A stretch of DNA of 17,764 nucleotides from Trachelipus rathkii (lineage: Eukaryota > Arthropoda > Malacostraca > Isopoda > Trachelipodidae). Under the pieces are notes generated by a model. It searched no databases, was not told the origin of the DNA, and saw only the letters and a list, made by a program, of their open reading frames with translations. Location: positions 45,001 through 62,764 of the forward strand of contig JABUQX010022836.1 in assembly GCA_015478945.1 (NCBI GenBank), in the 5' to 3' direction. Positions 17,330 through 17,764 of the stretch are shown piece by piece; position 1 is the first letter of the stretch, and each line of letters opens with the position of its first letter. The translations under genes and the position numbers were made by a program.

Positions 17330-17764
17330 GGCCTGGAGAACCTCTATAGAATTAGAGTCTTTGGGTAATCAATGAGCGAGCGGCAGCGCAGGGTGCCATG
17401 ACGAAATGATTTCTGGCAATAAGATTCCCAAACGAAGGGATAGAGTTCCGAGACGGAAGGTACCAGGTGGAACTTCCGTGGTTTCAAGAATTATTTGAGC
17501 AGGTCCCATCAAATCATCCGTGCTCTGCAACGATGCAACGAGTAAAAAGAAGAATTGACTGCTCAAAGGCTTGCTTATACAAGTAAGGGGAAAATATTGC
17601 AAGGAATACAAAAGATAGGTAATTGTGGAGGCGTGGAGGGTCATCGATCATGATTAAATCAATATAATCTCATATGGGATAGCACCAAAGACTAGTAATA
17701 CAAACAGACCCTTCAAGTAACGACAAAGAAATTCGTACCCGTCTTTTACATGCAGCTGAAGATA
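17330..17764 (+). pseudogene. BEL/Pao reverse transcriptase, N-terminal part, broken and truncated
   Basis: SIELESLGNQ (17344-17373) resembles the (F)WELESLGI segment that starts this RT. It is followed, after a frameshift, by IEFRDGRYQVELPW (17440-17481), the family's hallmark start of the RT N-terminal extension. TMQRVKRRI (17532-17558) matches the following A-x-x-RL-x-x-L helix position, ending at TAA 17584. A further frame at the window edge reads VTTKKFVPVFYMQLK (17717-17761), like the T-T-K-x-R-x-V-F/Y-D-A-S strand; the D-A-S part is altered. The YxDD catalytic box is expected beyond the window. Confidence 0.75.

Larger units (their letters stand above)
16350..17764 (+). mobile_element. 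BEL/Pao-type LTR retrotransposon, internal part, truncated by window end
   Basis: Three family blocks appear in the right order and at plausible spacing: gag zinc knuckles (about 16355-16515), retropepsin-like protease (about 16519-16680), and the start of the reverse transcriptase (from about 17330 to the window edge). The order gag, protease, RT fits BEL/Pao and also Ty3/Gypsy, but the motif IEFRDGRYQVELPW is specific to the BEL/Pao RT. Stops and frameshifts break every block, so this copy is dead. The remaining RT, RNase H, integrase and 3' LTR would lie beyond position 17764. Confidence 0.78.

Overview
This window looks like nuclear DNA from an animal, most likely an arthropod and perhaps a decapod crustacean. 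The base for that is long (TA)n and (CT)n microsatellites, a tRNA-derived SINE, and decayed remains of several transposon classes (non-LTR, hAT, BEL/Pao, foldback/MITE). The arthropod guess is inference from element types and microsatellite style. There are no bacterial operons, ribosome binding sites, CRISPR arrays or rRNA genes. I found no intact host gene, and most open frames are chance frames or shadows of repeats.

Layout. 1-2100 is unassigned, purine-rich on the + strand, with one weak minus-strand candidate exon (about 1456-2030). 2101-2272 is a (CT)n microsatellite. 2530-2858 is a non-LTR reverse transcriptase fragment. 3504-4625 holds (TA)n arrays, a possible MITE (3612-4213) and a minus-strand tRNA-derived SINE (4436-4554). 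4800-5000 is a TG-rich minisatellite with a 47-bp period. 5041-6640 is AT-rich with nothing recognisable. 6646-7757 is a large imperfect inverted repeat whose arms each carry a GC-rich core repeat (6774-6892 and, inverted, 7470-7605).

8893-11774 is interpreted as one decayed hAT element. It has matching GCGGAT-rich ends and a broken transposase on the + strand (about 9180-10232), whose C-terminal dimerisation region is tandemly duplicated with a 300-bp offset. A foldback element (10837-11489) is nested inside it. A second foldback element (11884-12661) follows. Both foldback elements carry the same GC-rich core as the 6.6-7.8 kb inverted repeat, giving four copies of this core.

12801-14500 is mostly AT-rich and unassigned, with one 111-codon frame ending in a cysteine cluster. 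From about 16350 to the end of the window lies the gag end, protease and start of reverse transcriptase of a BEL/Pao-type LTR retrotransposon, broken by stops and frameshifts and cut off by the window edge. 14500-16350 may be its upstream part, but I could not prove that.

No new cellular system is visible. The most unusual material is the foldback family with a shared GC-rich core but different arms, the inverted core pair, and the duplicated hAT C-terminus.
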